In this document: positions 5,357 to 6,030 of the stretch, one piece after another
Layout of the letters: the number at the start of each line of letters is the position of its first letter
How positions within the stretch are numbered: the stretch's first letter is position 1
From: Propionibacteriaceae bacterium
Lineage (GTDB): Bacteria > Actinomycetota > Actinomycetes > Propionibacteriales > Propionibacteriaceae
Length of the DNA: 6,030 nt
Reading direction: 5' to 3'
NCBI GenBank assembly: GCA_030538175.1
Contig: JAUNUL010000188.1
Location: forward strand, 1-6,030
Program-made: the position numbers and the translations under genes
The notes under the pieces: model-generated
What the model saw: the letters and a program-made list of their open reading frames with translations, nothing else
Database searches by the model: none
What the model was told of the DNA's origin: nothing

Positions 5357-5988
5357 CCCAGCAGGACGCGACCCAGCAGGCGGCGCCGGTGCAGACGGTC
5401 GTGCTCGCCACTCGCAACGCCAAGAAGCTCACCGAACTGCGCCGCGTCCTCGACGCACAGGGGATTGAGGTGCTCGGGCTCGACCAGGTCGCGGACTATC
5501 CCGAACCGGCCGAGACCGAGACCACGTTCGAGGGCAACGCCCTGCTCAAGGCGCGGGCCTGCACCGAGGCGACCGGGCTGCCAGCCTTGGCCGACGACTC
5601 GGGCCTCACGGTGGCCGTGTTGGGCGGGATGCCGGGCGTACGCTCGGCCCGCTGGGCCGGACCCGATGCCACCGACGCGGACAACCTGGCCCTGGTCTTG
5701 CGGCAGATTGCCGACGTGCCGGCCGACCGCCGGGACGCAAGCTTCGTCTGCGCGCTCGCCCTCACGCTGCCCGATGGGCGCACCGCCGTCACCCACGGCG
5801 AGGTGACTGGCCGCCTGACCATGTTCGCGCGGGGGGAGAACGGGTTCGGCTACGATCCGATCTTCCTCCCCGACGGATCCGACCGCACGACCGCGGAGAT
5901 GACGCCGGCGGAAAAGGACGCGATCAGCCACCGCGGCCACGCGATCCGCGCGATGGTGCCCGTGCTGGCCGACCTGTTGACCCGCTGA
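5353..5988 (+). CDS. rdgB: dITP/XTP pyrophosphatase (RdgB/HAM1 family)
   Basis: Cleans the nucleotide pool by hydrolysing dITP, ITP and XTP to the monophosphates and pyrophosphate, keeping deaminated purines out of nucleic acids. The 211 residues are normal. Seen in order: [13 protein letters not shown] (17-29) with Thr20, Asn22 and Lys25 for the phosphates, [14 protein letters not shown] (54-67), ADDSGL (80-85) with catalytic Asp81-Asp82, [12 protein letters not shown] (92-103), [11 protein letters not shown] (161-171), Lys188 and SHRGHAIR (192-199). The start GTG 5353 overlaps the rph stop, with AGAAGG (5337-5342) ten bases upstream. A second candidate, GTG 5389, would drop the poorly conserved first 12 residues and has a GCAGG eight bases before it. 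Those first residues are an in-frame repeat, [10 protein letters not shown]. The rph-rdgB pairing matches M. tuberculosis Rv1340-Rv1341. Confidence 0.96.
   Translation: MTQQDATQQAAPVQTVVLATRNAKKLTELRRVLDAQGIEVLGLDQVADYPEPAETETTFEGNALLKARACTEATGLPALADDSGLTVAVLGGMPGVRSARWAGPDATDADNLALVLRQIADVPADRRDASFVCALALTLPDGRTAVTHGEVTGRLTMFARGENGFGYDPIFLPDGSDRTTAEMTPAEKDAISHRGHAIRAMVPVLADLLTR
5355..5380 (+). repeat. In-frame tandem repeat at the start of rdgB
   Basis: GACCCAGCAGG occurs at 5355-5365 and 5370-5380, a 15-base period that keeps the frame and encodes TQQDA then TQQAA directly after the start codon. The first copy touches the rph stop codon. The second puts an AGG eight bases before an alternative GTG start at 5389. 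It is in a segment where the family is not conserved, so the duplication may be neutral. Confidence 0.75.
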
Positions 5989-6010
5989 ACCCCAGGAAGC
6001 GACGAGAACG

Positions 6011-6030
6011 ATGAAGCAATACCTCGATCT
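6011..6030 (+). CDS. thyA: Thymidylate synthase, first seven codons only (cut by window end)
   Basis: An ATG at 6011 opens a frame reading MKQYLDL before the window ends; the last codon has only two bases, but CT can only be leucine. This matches the highly conserved beginning of ThyA, such as MKQYLELMQ in E. coli. ThyA methylates dUMP to dTMP with methylene-tetrahydrofolate. An AGGAAG (5994-5999) lies 11 bases upstream with a GACGAG nearer, so unlike the genes opening the other units it appears to have a ribosome binding site. It begins 22 bases after rdgB, so it may share the transcript. Seven residues are thin evidence. Confidence 0.55.

Noticed and set aside
1..6030. Defence system, prophage, insertion sequence or CRISPR array
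   Set aside because: Every gene belongs to a conserved housekeeping family in a conserved actinobacterial order. No transposase, terminal inverted repeats or spaced identical repeats were seen.

Overview
The window is GC-rich DNA with G/C-ending codons, GTG starts and overlapping genes. It matches an actinobacterium, most plausibly in or near the Propionibacteriales, although the family assignment is only an impression. The gene order pncB <- | -> clpS, DUF2017, murI, MBL-fold hydrolase, rph, rdgB closely follows the Mycobacterium tuberculosis Rv1330c-Rv1341 neighbourhood as I recall it. This is conserved core chromosome. I see no mobile element, CRISPR array, RNA gene or defence system.

Left part (9-1944, minus strand): pncB (nicotinate phosphoribosyltransferase) is followed 16 bases later by pncA (nicotinamidase). 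Together they take nicotinamide through nicotinate to nicotinate mononucleotide, the entry of the Preiss-Handler NAD salvage route. A 96-base divergent region (1945-2040) separates them from the plus-strand genes and carries a promoter-like element for each direction.

Middle (2041-3786, plus strand): clpS (N-degron adaptor for the Clp protease), a DUF2017 protein of unknown function and murI (glutamate racemase) are joined by overlapping stop and start codons, so they look co-transcribed and translationally coupled. An 82-base spacer (3787-3868) follows murI. It holds an inverted repeat and two degenerate direct repeats.

Right part (3869-6030, plus strand): an MBL-fold hydrolase related to Rv1339, RNase PH (rph), an RdgB/HAM1 pyrophosphatase (rdgB) and the first seven codons of what looks like thymidylate synthase (thyA) cut by the window edge. 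These genes deal with RNA 3' ends, possibly cyclic nucleotides, and cleanliness and supply of the dNTP pool.

No complete new system is visible. The less expected signals are: (1) four transcription-unit heads where a -10-like box sits 6-7 bases before a start codon with no ribosome binding site, suggesting leaderless mRNAs; (2) a strong dependence of the tyrosine codon on the preceding base; (3) short tandem duplications at three successive gene junctions; (4) an unusual residue at the substrate gate of ClpS; and (5) the tight clpS-DUF2017 pairing. No stretch without a gene exceeds 100 bases.
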